The notes under the pieces: generated by a model
What the model saw: the letters and a program-made list of their open reading frames with translations, nothing else
Database searches by the model: none
Told to the model about the DNA's origin: nothing
Made by a program: the position numbers and the translations under genes
Source: a virus
DNA length: 32,187 nucleotides
Virus record (IMG/VR): IMGVR_UViG_3300008111_000162
Location: 1 to 32,187 of that record
Direction: 5' to 3' (one strand)
Shown here: positions 21,028 to 29,972 of the stretch, one piece after another
Layout: the number at the start of each line of letters is the position of its first letter
Numbering within the stretch: position 1 is the first letter of the stretch

Positions 21028-23415
21028 TTATTTACTATATTGTTGTATTAATTTTACTTTTTGACTTTCTAGTTTAGTATTGTCACTATTACTGACTGTG
21101 TCTTGGTGTTCTACATATATGCAAAGTACATGAGGTATTAATTTAAATTTAAGACCCATTCTAGACATTCTCCACCACATTTCCCAGTCTCCTACAATAC
21201 TGTAGTCCTTATAATTAAACAAACCTCCGAATAAATGAAAAGTTTTTCTCCATAGTGGATCAGGTCCTGCCATGCAAGCTACGTGTGTATGAAGATGGTA
21301 GTCGTCCGGATAGGCTTGTATAGCTTTAGTACTAAGATCTTTTCCTGCTTCTATTTCTTCAGGTGAAGCTGCCACATACCAATTGTAGGCTAGATCTATT
21401 CCTACATTTTTTGATAGTACATCATACTTAACTTTATTATTAATAGGGAATCTAAGATCATCTATATTCCAATTTGTAACATATTCAGAGGTAGCATTAA
21501 TGATACCTAAGTTCCATGCATTGTAAACTCCTAATCTTTCTTGTTCTTTAACAAATCTAACATTAGATAACTTAGTGTACTTGTCAAATGTATTAGACCA
21601 TTCACTATAAATGATAATGACTTCAAATCTATCAAAGTTTATTTGCTGTTGTAGGTTACTAAAATAACTGTCTACAAACTTTTCGTACTTTTCTAGAGGC
21701 CCAATACCAGTAACTATTGAGACTATATACTTTCTCTTAGTTGCTGATGCATTTAATTTGTAACTATCATATTGAATATTCCATCTAGATCTGAATATGA
21801 CTGTATTATTAGTAACTCTTTTTGGATCATGTGTTATATGGATCTTTTTATTGTTACCATCTACAAATAAGTTACAATCTATATTATCATTATCATGAAC
21901 CTGTACATTGTATTTTAGTTTCCTAGCTTGTATACTAAATAAGGTTTGATCATGTCTAGCCATACCCCATCCATTAGGACTAGTTCCATCATCTTCAAAG
22001 TTCTTAATGTCTTTACTCAATTCATACATAGGAAGAACGTATTCGTCATAGACTTTACGCGATACTCCTTGAAAACCTGCGTCTATACCTAAAAGATCAT
22101 CATCTAATAAGAATCTGTTATCATCAGATTCTAAATCAAATTTGTTTATCACGTATTTAGTTGCCATCCATCTAATAGACTTACCACAATCTAATAACAG
22201 ATATCCATTTTGTTCAATATGTTTAAATAGATCATTTAGTGGTTTTAAAACAGTGGTGCCTGAATCAAGATATAAAACATAAGGACATTTATCCAAAGCA
22301 TCTTTTATGACAACAGGTTTCCATGAGAACAAACCTTTTACTTTTCTATTAGGACCAGTTTCTATGTCTGTTAATATATCTGGGTTGGTTGCTTCTATTT
22401 CACACAGTTCTACTTTTTTAATGTTCTGTAGTTGTGTCTTGTTTATTTCACTAAGTCCTAAATCATAGACAAGTATTTTTTCTACATCATAAAAGTTATG
22501 TAGATGAATACTTCCTATCATATTCAAAAGTATAGGGAAGTGTTTATCGTCTGCAGCAGTACAAAAATACATTGGAATACTGTTATGGATATTATATCCC
22601 CAGTCTCCTAAGTTTGGTATATCGTGTTCTTTAGTTTGTTCCTTTATCCACTGAACTCTGTAATTTTGACTGTTTGTTTGATCTTCAAATATGTCCTCTT
22701 TTATCTTTAGGCTAAAATCAAAATACTCTTCTTCCCAAAGAAAGTTATTAACTGATTCATCATAGGCTTTATTTCCTACTACTTCTACTCCATATTTTTT
22801 GTTGTTGACATAATCATATGCCTTCCAATAATATTGTTTAATAGCCACATGATTTTTATCTAACCATTGAAGATGGGCTACAAATAAATTATCTGGATCT
22901 AAAGCTAATTGATTTTTGGGGATCGGTAAATGAGTAGAATGGTTTTGCTTTGTTTCAAATTTACATCTCTCAGTATAACAACCTATTCGATCTTTAAAAT
23001 TATTTTTCCAAGGTCCATCTACTCTTATAGTATTAGAGGATGTATATTGTTTCCAAGATAAATGAAATACTGTGTTTGGGTTTTTATCTAATGTATCTTC
23101 TAAGTCTTGTTTAGACATTTGTCCGTCTAAATATTCATCGGCATCTAAGCATATTACTTTATTAGAGTGTTGGTAAGCAGTATCAAACAATCTCTGTCTC
23201 ATATCTGTTTCAACTACGAGACTGTTATCTTTATGATCTGTTGTTATGACCTCTAATATATTGTACTCTTCTTTGACTTCATTTAGATATTGGATAGTTC
23301 CATCATTACACCTGTCTAACATAAAAACAAAACCATCGGCGTACTGACTCCAAATAGGAAGTAACTCTCTAATAAGAGTTAATTCATTTCTGGCCATCGT
23401 TATTTGAACTATCAT
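21028..23415 (-). CDS. Three-module glycosyltransferase, 795 aa
   Basis: Three GT modules in one chain: (a) 1-240, GT2-like, DRCNDGT (34-40) and LDADEY (90-95); (b) about 280-530, a GT8/DUF-like A-fold, PMYFCTAADDKHFPI, YLDSGT (382-387) and ARHDQTLFSI; (c) 563-795, GT2 of the WcaA type with ERLGVYNAWNLGI (626-638), NIDD (650-653) and a VGDWEMWWRM motif. Each has an acid pair in a DxD position. Such fusions build an oligosaccharide in steps. The second module could also be inactive. Confidence 0.87.
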   Translation of the reverse strand: MIVQITMARNELTLIRELLPIWSQYADGFVFMLDRCNDGTIQYLNEVKEEYNILEVITTDHKDNSLVVETDMRQRLFDTAYQHSNKVICLDADEYLDGQMSKQDLEDTLDKNPNTVFHLSWKQYTSSNTIRVDGPWKNNFKDRIGCYTERCKFETKQNHSTHLPIPKNQLALDPDNLFVAHLQWLDKNHVAIKQYYWKAYDYVNNKKYGVEVVGNKAYDESVNNFLWEEEYFDFSLKIKEDIFEDQTNSQNYRVQWIKEQTKEHDIPNLGDWGYNIHNSIPMYFCTAADDKHFPILLNMIGSIHLHNFYDVEKILVYDLGLSEINKTQLQNIKKVELCEIEATNPDILTDIETGPNRKVKGLFSWKPVVIKDALDKCPYVLYLDSGTTVLKPLNDLFKHIEQNGYLLLDCGKSIRWMATKYVINKFDLESDDNRFLLDDDLLGIDAGFQGVSRKVYDEYVLPMYELSKDIKNFEDDGTSPNGWGMARHDQTLFSIQARKLKYNVQVHDNDNIDCNLFVDGNNKKIHITHDPKRVTNNTVIFRSRWNIQYDSYKLNASATKRKYIVSIVTGIGPLEKYEKFVDSYFSNLQQQINFDRFEVIIIYSEWSNTFDKYTKLSNVRFVKEQERLGVYNAWNLGIINATSEYVTNWNIDDLRFPINNKVKYDVLSKNVGIDLAYNWYVAASPEEIEAGKDLSTKAIQAYPDDYHLHTHVACMAGPDPLWRKTFHLFGGLFNYKDYSIVGDWEMWWRMSRMGLKFKLIPHVLCIYVEHQDTVSNSDNTKLESQKVKLIQQYSK

Positions 23416-23422
23416 TTTTTTA

Positions 23423-24058
23423 TTACGCTTTTAGTTTGAACAAATAGTCATGGCCTAATCTTCCATTTAACCCGTCTTTTTTATCTATTTCGTAATTGTA
23501 AGAAGCCATCCATTCTAATATAAGATTTTCAATAGGATTTCCTGGGTTTATCTCTATAGTCCAATGTAAAATCTTTCTGTTGTTTTTAGGTAGAAAATCT
23601 TGTAAGACATATATTTCAGATCCTTCAATATCAAGAGATATATAATGAATCGTTTCTGGAGCATTGTGATTATTCAATAGAGTATTTAGAGATATAGTAG
23701 TTCTCTCTGTTAAAGATTTAACCGGTAGGTTAGCGGATATTGTACCTTCTACTGAAGATAGTAGGTGTTCATAGTCAGTCAGCATTTCATACTCTGTAAA
23801 GTTTATCTTGGACCCATCATCTAATATTACATTACTATCACAAATGCAACCTCTTGATTCTTTCAGCTTTTTAAAACTAGTGCTATTCGGTTCTATACAT
23901 ATACCAGTCCAATCAAATTCTTTTTCTAAGACAAAAGTATTAGATAAAAAAACACCGTCTCCTGCAGCTAAGTCTACAAAATAACCTCCTTTAAAATTAG
24001 GAAGCATTTCCTCTATAATCCATTTATCTTGACCGTATTGACTTTTATAAGAACTCAT
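23423..24058 (-). CDS. FkbM-family methyltransferase, 211 aa
   Basis: SQYGQD (6-11), FVDLAAGDG (27-35, SAM loop), IEPN (55-58) and DIEGSE (143-148) are the standard FkbM signature. FkbM enzymes methylate hydroxyls, often on sugars or polyketides. Located between GDP-mannose 3,5-epimerase and the three-module GT, a methylated sugar on the glycan is likely. Complete for the family. Confidence 0.92.
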   Translation of the reverse strand: MSSYKSQYGQDKWIIEEMLPNFKGGYFVDLAAGDGVFLSNTFVLEKEFDWTGICIEPNSTSFKKLKESRGCICDSNVILDDGSKINFTEYEMLTDYEHLLSSVEGTISANLPVKSLTERTTISLNTLLNNHNAPETIHYISLDIEGSEIYVLQDFLPKNNRKILHWTIEINPGNPIENLILEWMASYNYEIDKKDGLNGRLGHDYLFKLKA

Positions 24059-24069
24059 ATTACTATCTA

Positions 24070-25089
24070 TTAATTGTTGTTAATTAGTTTACTTATCCAC
24101 TCAAATGTTTGTTTAAGACCTTCTTCTAAAGGTTTAGATGGTGACCAACCCAACTTCTCTTTGATTAGTTTATTATCACTGTTTCTTCCTCTTACACCTG
24201 TTGGTCCATCAACATGCTTAATAGATAATTCTTTTCCTGCAATTTTAGAAGTTATATCAACTAATTGATTGATAGTAACCATTTCATCTGATCCTATATT
24301 AACAGGACCTTCAAAATCAGATCGCATTAATCTCAAAATACCTTCAACACATTCATCAACATATAAGAAAGATCTAGTCTGTTGACCGTCTCCCCATACT
24401 TCTATTTCATTAGTAGCCTCAGCAACTTTACGGCAAATAGCAGCAGGCGCTTTTTCTTTTCCTCCTTTCCATGTACCATAAGGACCAAAGATATTGTGGA
24501 ACCTAGCAATACGAACAGTTAGTCCATAATTACGGGCAAATGCTAAAAATAATCTTTCACTAAACAACTTTTCCCAACCGTACTCTGAATCTGGATTTGC
24601 AGGGTATGCACTAGACTCCTCACAATTAGGATTGTTTGGATCTAATTGATTATGCTCTGGATACATACAAGCTGATGAGCTGTAAAATACACGCTTAACT
24701 TTTTGTTCAACTGCTTCTTTGGCCACATTCAAGTTAATCAAAGCTGAGTTGTGCATAACATTAGCATCGTTTTCACCAGTAAAAATATATCCAGCTCCAC
24801 CCATATCAGCTGCTAATTGATAAACTTCATCAAACGCTAAATTATCTGAGAAAGGATGCTTATGATATGCTACAGGAAGCGGATGTCCGTTATATCCTTC
24901 TAAACGCATTACGGCTTCTACATTTCTAGGATCGCGTAAATCATAGGTCTGAAAGTCATCTGCAAAAGTGTCCCAGTGTTCAGGTCTTTTAAGATCTACT
25001 CCTCTAACCCAGAATCCTTCTTCTTTTAATCTCTTAACTAAATGCGAGCCAATAAAACCACCAGCTCCAAGTACTAACGCTGTTTTCAT
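24070..25089 (-). CDS. gme: GDP-mannose 3,5-epimerase, 339 aa
   Basis: Rossmann GAGGFIG (8-14), the block LAADMGGAGYIF (92-103), SSSACMYPE (137-145, with catalytic Cys C141), Y170-x3-K174 (YGWEK), RFHNIFGPYGTWKGG (196-210) and VNIGSDEMV match the plant/bacterial GDP-mannose 3,5-epimerase family closely. K213 in GGKEKAPAA lines up with the second acid-base residue. The enzyme converts GDP-D-mannose to GDP-L-galactose and GDP-L-gulose. An insertion at about 62-82 is unusual. It supplies an L-hexose to the island. Confidence 0.92.
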   Translation of the reverse strand: MKTALVLGAGGFIGSHLVKRLKEEGFWVRGVDLKRPEHWDTFADDFQTYDLRDPRNVEAVMRLEGYNGHPLPVAYHKHPFSDNLAFDEVYQLAADMGGAGYIFTGENDANVMHNSALINLNVAKEAVEQKVKRVFYSSSACMYPEHNQLDPNNPNCEESSAYPANPDSEYGWEKLFSERLFLAFARNYGLTVRIARFHNIFGPYGTWKGGKEKAPAAICRKVAEATNEIEVWGDGQQTRSFLYVDECVEGILRLMRSDFEGPVNIGSDEMVTINQLVDITSKIAGKELSIKHVDGPTGVRGRNSDNKLIKEKLGWSPSKPLEEGLKQTFEWISKLINNN

Positions 25090-25090
25090 G

Positions 25091-26080
25091 TTATATTTGT
25101 TTTAGTATATTATCCATTCTCTCTTTCCAATCTGTTATTGAATAGAATAGCTTATAATTATTCTTTGCTTGATAAGAACAATCTTCGTAGAAGCTTTGAT
25201 CTTCTTTTAGTTGTTTAGCAAGTTCAACGGCTCTTTGTACGTCATTAATATCTACTGATAAATTAGGATGGCAAAGCTTTTGTGTATCTACTTCACGGTT
25301 ACCAATACAAGGAATTCCAAAATATGCACAATTTAAACTAAACGTACCTGCTGCTATGGTTGGCATTAAGTGAACTCCATATTTGAATGTAGATAAATTT
25401 CTCATCCAATCAACCCATGACATTCTAGGAAAGTGTTTAATACCTCCTATGAGGTTTTCATTGTCTCTTCTAGCATGACTGTCTTGAGCAAATATATCTG
25501 TCTTAAACTCTGAGGCTACGATATAACTTTCAAATCCACCGTACCATCTTGCCATGTTTCCTCCAATGATACTCCTGTCTTGTTTGTTTGGAGTGATGTC
25601 CTTGATCAGATCATGAATCATTAGAGTGTGTATTGTATTCACAGGTTTGTTTTGGAACAATCCTTTGTAATATACAGTATCATGCTCATTGTGACAGAAG
25701 ATCGAATCACACGCGGCTATCATGTTATAGTAATAAACCTGATCATAGATCTCATAATCATTCCATAACCAATGTGGACCTTCTTGAACAAAGTGTACCT
25801 TCTTATTATTTTTCTTTAGTGTACTTACTAATGTACTACGAAGAAGGCCTGATGCTGGGTTCTGATCATTTGTCAATTTTGCAGCGAACGCATTTAGATA
25901 AACTCCACCTTTAGGAAAAATAATGAATATATGATCGTAATCACTAACCTGTTCAAAAAGAGTTATGTTTATGTGATCTGCTTCTAGAGCATGCATCCAA
26001 GCAAACTCTGTTCTCATATTAACATTATCAGAACGAACTTTTCCTTGAAATGTTAACTCTGTTAAAAACGCTATTTTCAT
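25091..26080 (-). CDS. GT-B fold glycosyltransferase, 329 aa
   Basis: The N-terminal half (MKIAFLTELTFQGKVRSDNV start) and the C-terminal half with the donor-site pattern GTFSLNCAYFGIPCIGNR are the two Rossmann-like halves of a GT-B enzyme. No classical E-x7-E of GT4 is visible, so the family is uncertain. Overlaps the RfbH gene's stop as ATGA and precedes the epimerase with a gap of one base. Confidence 0.78.
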   Translation of the reverse strand: MKIAFLTELTFQGKVRSDNVNMRTEFAWMHALEADHINITLFEQVSDYDHIFIIFPKGGVYLNAFAAKLTNDQNPASGLLRSTLVSTLKKNNKKVHFVQEGPHWLWNDYEIYDQVYYYNMIAACDSIFCHNEHDTVYYKGLFQNKPVNTIHTLMIHDLIKDITPNKQDRSIIGGNMARWYGGFESYIVASEFKTDIFAQDSHARRDNENLIGGIKHFPRMSWVDWMRNLSTFKYGVHLMPTIAAGTFSLNCAYFGIPCIGNREVDTQKLCHPNLSVDINDVQRAVELAKQLKEDQSFYEDCSYQAKNNYKLFYSITDWKERMDNILKQI

Positions 26081-27390
26081 AACTTACTTATAAACTGATC
26101 TAATATAGTTTCGATGTAGTCTGTTTTTTCTTTATCAATTACAGGACTTGTGCCTAAGAAGAATGTGTCTGTTGTAACTTTACGAGCAACTGGGAACTTC
26201 TCTATCACTTCTTTAGGATGCATAAGTCCTTGATAAGCTGGTTGAAGCATAATGTTACCAGCAAAATAAGGTCTAGTTTGAATCATGTTAGCTTCAAAGA
26301 ACTTACAGATATCAGACCTTTTAAAAGGAGCACCATCTTTTACAGTAACAGGAAATGCAAACCAATCTGGATCAGATCCTGGTTGTGCTTTATGTAGATG
26401 GAAATACTGTTCATATTTTGAGAACGCACTAAACAAGTTGTTGTAGTTCTCACGACGTTTAACACCGATCTCTTCTAGCTTCTTCATTTGAACAAGACCG
26501 ATAGAAGCTTGTAGTTCAATTGGTTTCAAATTGTAACCGATCTCTTCATACACATACTTGTGGTCAAATATATCGTCTGGCAGTGATGGTAGCCAATTAC
26601 TAAACCTGCAACCACACGTACCATTCTCTAACAAGTTTTGTTTACCTATACAATAGCAACCACGACCCCACTCTCTAAAGCTACGTACAATCATTTCAAG
26701 GTTCTTGTCATTCATGGCAACAAAACCACCTTCACCCATAGTCATATGATGCGCAGGGTAAAATGAACAACTTGCCATTGTACCAAATGAGCCTAAAGGT
26801 TTTCCTTCAAAAGTAGATCCTAAAGCATCACAACAGTCTTCTAATAGTACTAACTTATACTTCTCAACAATCTCCATTAGTCTATTCATGTTAGGAGGGT
26901 TTCCTAATACGTGAGCGAACGTAATGATTTTAGCATCAGGATTATCTACGCAAGCTTTCTCTACTTGATCGAGATCTAAATTTAATGTATCTAACTCAAT
27001 GTCTACAAATATAGGTATGAATCCTACTTGTAGTATTGGATTGATAGTTGTAGGAAAACCTGCAATAGGTGTAATTACTTTTGTACCTTTAAGTAGATTA
27101 AGACCTCTCTTAGAAGTCATAGCTAGCATCATAACTAGATTAGCACTAGAACCACTATTCAATAGTAAGCCCCACTCTTTTCCAAATAGCTTAGGAAAAG
27201 TTCTTTCAAACTTGTTAGCCTCAGCTCCTAATACTAACCACTCTCCTAATAGTGTTTTAACTGCTGCTACATATTCATCAGAAGAAAAGTATGGGCCTGC
27301 ATATTGAACCCAATCTTTACCAGCTTCCCACTTCTTGTTAGAATGTTTTTCTTTTATATACTGGTCTACTAAGTCTAATATTTCTTTCAT
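26077..27390 (-). CDS. rfbH: CDP-6-deoxy-4-hexulose 3-dehydrase (E1, RfbH-type), 437 aa
   Basis: A DegT/DnrJ/EryC1-fold enzyme in which the usual PLP lysine is replaced by His: SFYPAHHMTMGEGG (209-222, H214). Only PLP/PMP dehydrases of the E1 kind have this change; they use PMP and an iron-sulphur cluster to remove the C3 hydroxyl. Cys ligands C245 and C247 (GCYC) and C259, C261 (TCGC) are present, so a [2Fe-2S] cluster is likely. D185 contacts the pyridine nitrogen. The product leads to 3,6-dideoxyhexoses. No partner reductase (E3) is seen in the window. Confidence 0.93.
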   Translation of the reverse strand: MKEILDLVDQYIKEKHSNKKWEAGKDWVQYAGPYFSSDEYVAAVKTLLGEWLVLGAEANKFERTFPKLFGKEWGLLLNSGSSANLVMMLAMTSKRGLNLLKGTKVITPIAGFPTTINPILQVGFIPIFVDIELDTLNLDLDQVEKACVDNPDAKIITFAHVLGNPPNMNRLMEIVEKYKLVLLEDCCDALGSTFEGKPLGSFGTMASCSFYPAHHMTMGEGGFVAMNDKNLEMIVRSFREWGRGCYCIGKQNLLENGTCGCRFSNWLPSLPDDIFDHKYVYEEIGYNLKPIELQASIGLVQMKKLEEIGVKRRENYNNLFSAFSKYEQYFHLHKAQPGSDPDWFAFPVTVKDGAPFKRSDICKFFEANMIQTRPYFAGNIMLQPAYQGLMHPKEVIEKFPVARKVTTDTFFLGTSPVIDKEKTDYIETILDQFISKL

Positions 27391-28004
27391 ATCACTGAGT
27401 ATAACGTATTTTGTTTCTCCTGTCTATCGATTGTTTTAGGATGTATTAGGCAATAAAATTCCTCAGCAGGCATCAAAGCATATGTTGTATGTCCTGTCAA
27501 AACCTCATGGACCTTATTTGCCCAATTGATCTTAGGTGAGTTCTGTAGGATCCTTGTCTGGTAGTCTGGGAAGTTAACCCATCCGTTTTCATCTACACGC
27601 CACCTCCAAATGTCAATATGCTTTTGAGTAAGCCCTTCTACTGTGTTTATCCTAGGTAGTAAAAATACATCAATTGTTGGATTGTCTTGTAGTATTTCTG
27701 GCAAGTGTTGTACAAATTCTTCTCTCAAGTATTCGTCAGCATCTATTTGAAAGATCCACTCTCCAGAACAGTTAGCTTTGAGATTGTTCTTAAAAGCACC
27801 AAAGTTACCTTTAAGACCAAACTCTACTAATCTAATCTGATCCTTATGTCTATCAACCACTTGATAAACCTCTCTAGTAGTGTTACCAAGATCTGCTTGA
27901 ACCACGATCTCATCTTCTTGCCTTTTGTTCTTAATCAATAAGCTCAAGAGTCTATCTAACTCTTCATGCTCATTACAAACTGGTATGGCGTAACTTATTC
28001 TCAT
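27387..28004 (-). CDS. GT2 glycosyltransferase (WaaE/KdtX-like), 205 aa
   Basis: YAIPVCNEHEELDRLL (5-20) start of a GT-A fold, and QIDADEYL (86-93) with the DxD metal site. Short, single-domain, of the family that includes LPS core transferases such as WaaE. Start and stop both overlap neighbours as ATGA. It adds one sugar of the glycan; acceptor unknown. Confidence 0.87.
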   Translation of the reverse strand: MRISYAIPVCNEHEELDRLLSLLIKNKRQEDEIVVQADLGNTTREVYQVVDRHKDQIRLVEFGLKGNFGAFKNNLKANCSGEWIFQIDADEYLREEFVQHLPEILQDNPTIDVFLLPRINTVEGLTQKHIDIWRWRVDENGWVNFPDYQTRILQNSPKINWANKVHEVLTGHTTYALMPAEEFYCLIHPKTIDRQEKQNTLYSVI

Positions 28005-28453
28005 TGTTGTATGTCAAATAAACCAATATAGTCACATGCTTCAAAGTAACCTTCTTGACCAAAGCTCTCTAATGTTTTAGAGTCTGACTTGTGTGTTTTT
28101 CCTTTGAATCTTGGATTCTCTTTCTCTTCTTCTGTTAAAACAACAGACTTAATACCACTCCACTGCCAATCATCTTTTGATGTGCCATTAGCAAATACTG
28201 TGCCTAGTCCATCAATATTGATAACATTAGGATACCAAACACGGCCTTCTTCATCTACATGCTTAATGTCTTTATAAAGTTCAGGCATCTCAGCTTCATA
28301 TGATTCAATATCATATTCACCTTCTCTGATAAGATCAGATGTATTAAAGCCACAACTTAAACAAGAGTATCCACTATGGAACTCATTGATAGGAGTTTTG
28401 TAACAAGCTAGTGCCTCTTTACACTTAGGGCAAGTAATTAAATTGTCAGTCAT
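28001..28453 (-). CDS. Zinc-ribbon phage protein, 150 aa
   Basis: C8-x2-C11 (CPKC) and C31-x2-C34 (CLSC) form a zinc ribbon at the N-terminus; the rest is a domain with FANGTSKDDWQWSG (88-101). It resembles an uncharacterised protein found in large phages of Bacteroidetes and cyanobacteria (from memory). It sits inside the glycan island but has no sugar-enzyme features. Confidence 0.83.
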   Translation of the reverse strand: MTDNLITCPKCKEALACYKTPINEFHSGYSCLSCGFNTSDLIREGEYDIESYEAEMPELYKDIKHVDEEGRVWYPNVINIDGLGTVFANGTSKDDWQWSGIKSVVLTEEEKENPRFKGKTHKSDSKTLESFGQEGYFEACDYIGLFDIQQ

Positions 28454-28664
28454 TAAGTTGCTGTTTAGTTGTATATGATATTGTAGTACCTTCAGGATAT
28501 TCTAAGGATGTAGAAGTACTGCCAAAAGTAAAAATAGGGTCACAATTATCTTCAACTTTATTTAACTCTTCTACAATAGTCTCCCACTGTTTTGGAGTAA
28601 TGTTGTATTCATTGGCAGCTTTAGAAAAGCCTTTTAACCAAATTATAAACTCTTTCGATGTCAT
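28446..28664 (-). CDS. Conserved small phage protein, 72 aa
   Basis: MTSKEFIIWLKGFSKAANEY start, then NITPKQWETIVEELNKV. This MxSKEFIIWLKGF / TPKQW pattern is a recurring short phage protein of unknown role. It overlaps the zinc-ribbon gene by 8 nt and the GT4 stop by ATGA. Confidence 0.87.
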   Translation of the reverse strand: MTSKEFIIWLKGFSKAANEYNITPKQWETIVEELNKVEDNCDPIFTFGSTSTSLEYPEGTTISYTTKQQLND

Positions 28665-29971
28665 GCTTTATTTAGTTTAGGTAGTTCTATCTTCTTTAAT
28701 TTAGGTAGTTGTAATTGAGGCTGAGTTGATTTAGGTATCTTATCAAAGTAAGTTTTGATCAACTCTTTCATTTTATCAAATGAAAACTCTTCTCTAGACT
28801 TTCTAGCTTGCCTTTTAGCAAGCTCTTGATATTTGTCATACTTTTCAAATACCTCTTTAAGATAGTGCTTTGCTCTTGAAATATCTGGGCTAAACCATTG
28901 TGCATCTGGAAGAATAATTCCTGGCACGTGTGCAGATGAATGGGTTACTTTTAACTCTCCTCCTATTTGACATGTAAACTCTTGATCCAAGAAGTCAGTG
29001 TGTCCTGACCAGCCTGATACAATAATAGGCTTTTTAGCTAATGAGAACTCAAGTAAAGGTCTACCAAAACCTTCACCTTTAGTTAGATTAAACATTGCTT
29101 TAACCTTACCATGATTATAAAGGTAGTTGATGTCTTTATCATCTAACTCACCATGAAGTAGATAAACGTTAGGTAACTTTCCTTTAACAGATTCTCTGAT
29201 GCCGTCTATCTTCTTTAATAAAGCATCACGATCCATAATACTAGAACCAGCGCCCGATACTTTCATAATCAAAGCAGGCTGATTCTTTTTATCTTTGAAT
29301 GTCTCTAAGAATGTTTTGAGCATTAGACCAACGTTCTTTCTGTCTTCACCAACTTCACCTTGAAGCCAGTGTCCAACAAACAAGAAGCAAAAGTCTTCTT
29401 CAATCTCATCTAACTCTTTAACTAGATCAGTCTCTTCGATATCACTGTCTTCTAAGAAAAAGTATTTGTCAAGATCTACACCTTCAAATAATACTTCAAC
29501 AGGTTTTTGTAGTTTAATATCTTGAACTAATTGGTTAGTCGTCTTATCTCTCTTCTGATAAGCTGTTTGTTGAAATACTTTTTTGGCGTGCTCTGATGAC
29601 ACTAAAGTTATATCCATTCTATTTACACCTTCAATCCATGCTGAGTCACATGCTGTTGTTTCTACACCTGCAGTTAGACCAATATTATAAACTCCTATTG
29701 GTTGAAATTCATTTGGTACAGTTATCTGAATCCAAACATCAGGCTTTTTTGGAAGTTCTGGTGTATGATGAATCATAGGTATTACCCAGCCCCAATCCTC
29801 CATATTGTCTTCAATGTATCCCCATGGAGTGGCTCCCCATCTTTGGCTCAATATTTTAAACTCATACTCATCTTTCTTAGCTTGGTATAAAGCTCTAAAG
29901 AAGTCCCTGGCTCTTGCACCGTAGCCAGAGTATGTATCGATAGGGCAAGACACAATACACAACTGTTTCAT
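28661..29971 (-). CDS. GT4-family glycosyltransferase, 436 aa
   Basis: GT-B fold: N-terminal sugar acceptor half with SGYGARARDFFRAL (15-28), donor half with FLFVGHW (196-202), VSGAGSS and KGEGFGRPLLEFSLAKKPII (298-317), the GT4 E-x7-E region. A basic, repeat-like C-terminal tail (LQLPKLKKIELPKLNKA) could bind a membrane or partner. It is directly followed by the second GT4 gene upstream, with a 1-bp gap, so the two act together. Confidence 0.9.
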   Translation of the reverse strand: MKQLCIVSCPIDTYSGYGARARDFFRALYQAKKDEYEFKILSQRWGATPWGYIEDNMEDWGWVIPMIHHTPELPKKPDVWIQITVPNEFQPIGVYNIGLTAGVETTACDSAWIEGVNRMDITLVSSEHAKKVFQQTAYQKRDKTTNQLVQDIKLQKPVEVLFEGVDLDKYFFLEDSDIEETDLVKELDEIEEDFCFLFVGHWLQGEVGEDRKNVGLMLKTFLETFKDKKNQPALIMKVSGAGSSIMDRDALLKKIDGIRESVKGKLPNVYLLHGELDDKDINYLYNHGKVKAMFNLTKGEGFGRPLLEFSLAKKPIIVSGWSGHTDFLDQEFTCQIGGELKVTHSSAHVPGIILPDAQWFSPDISRAKHYLKEVFEKYDKYQELAKRQARKSREEFSFDKMKELIKTYFDKIPKSTQPQLQLPKLKKIELPKLNKA

Positions 29972-29972
29972 A

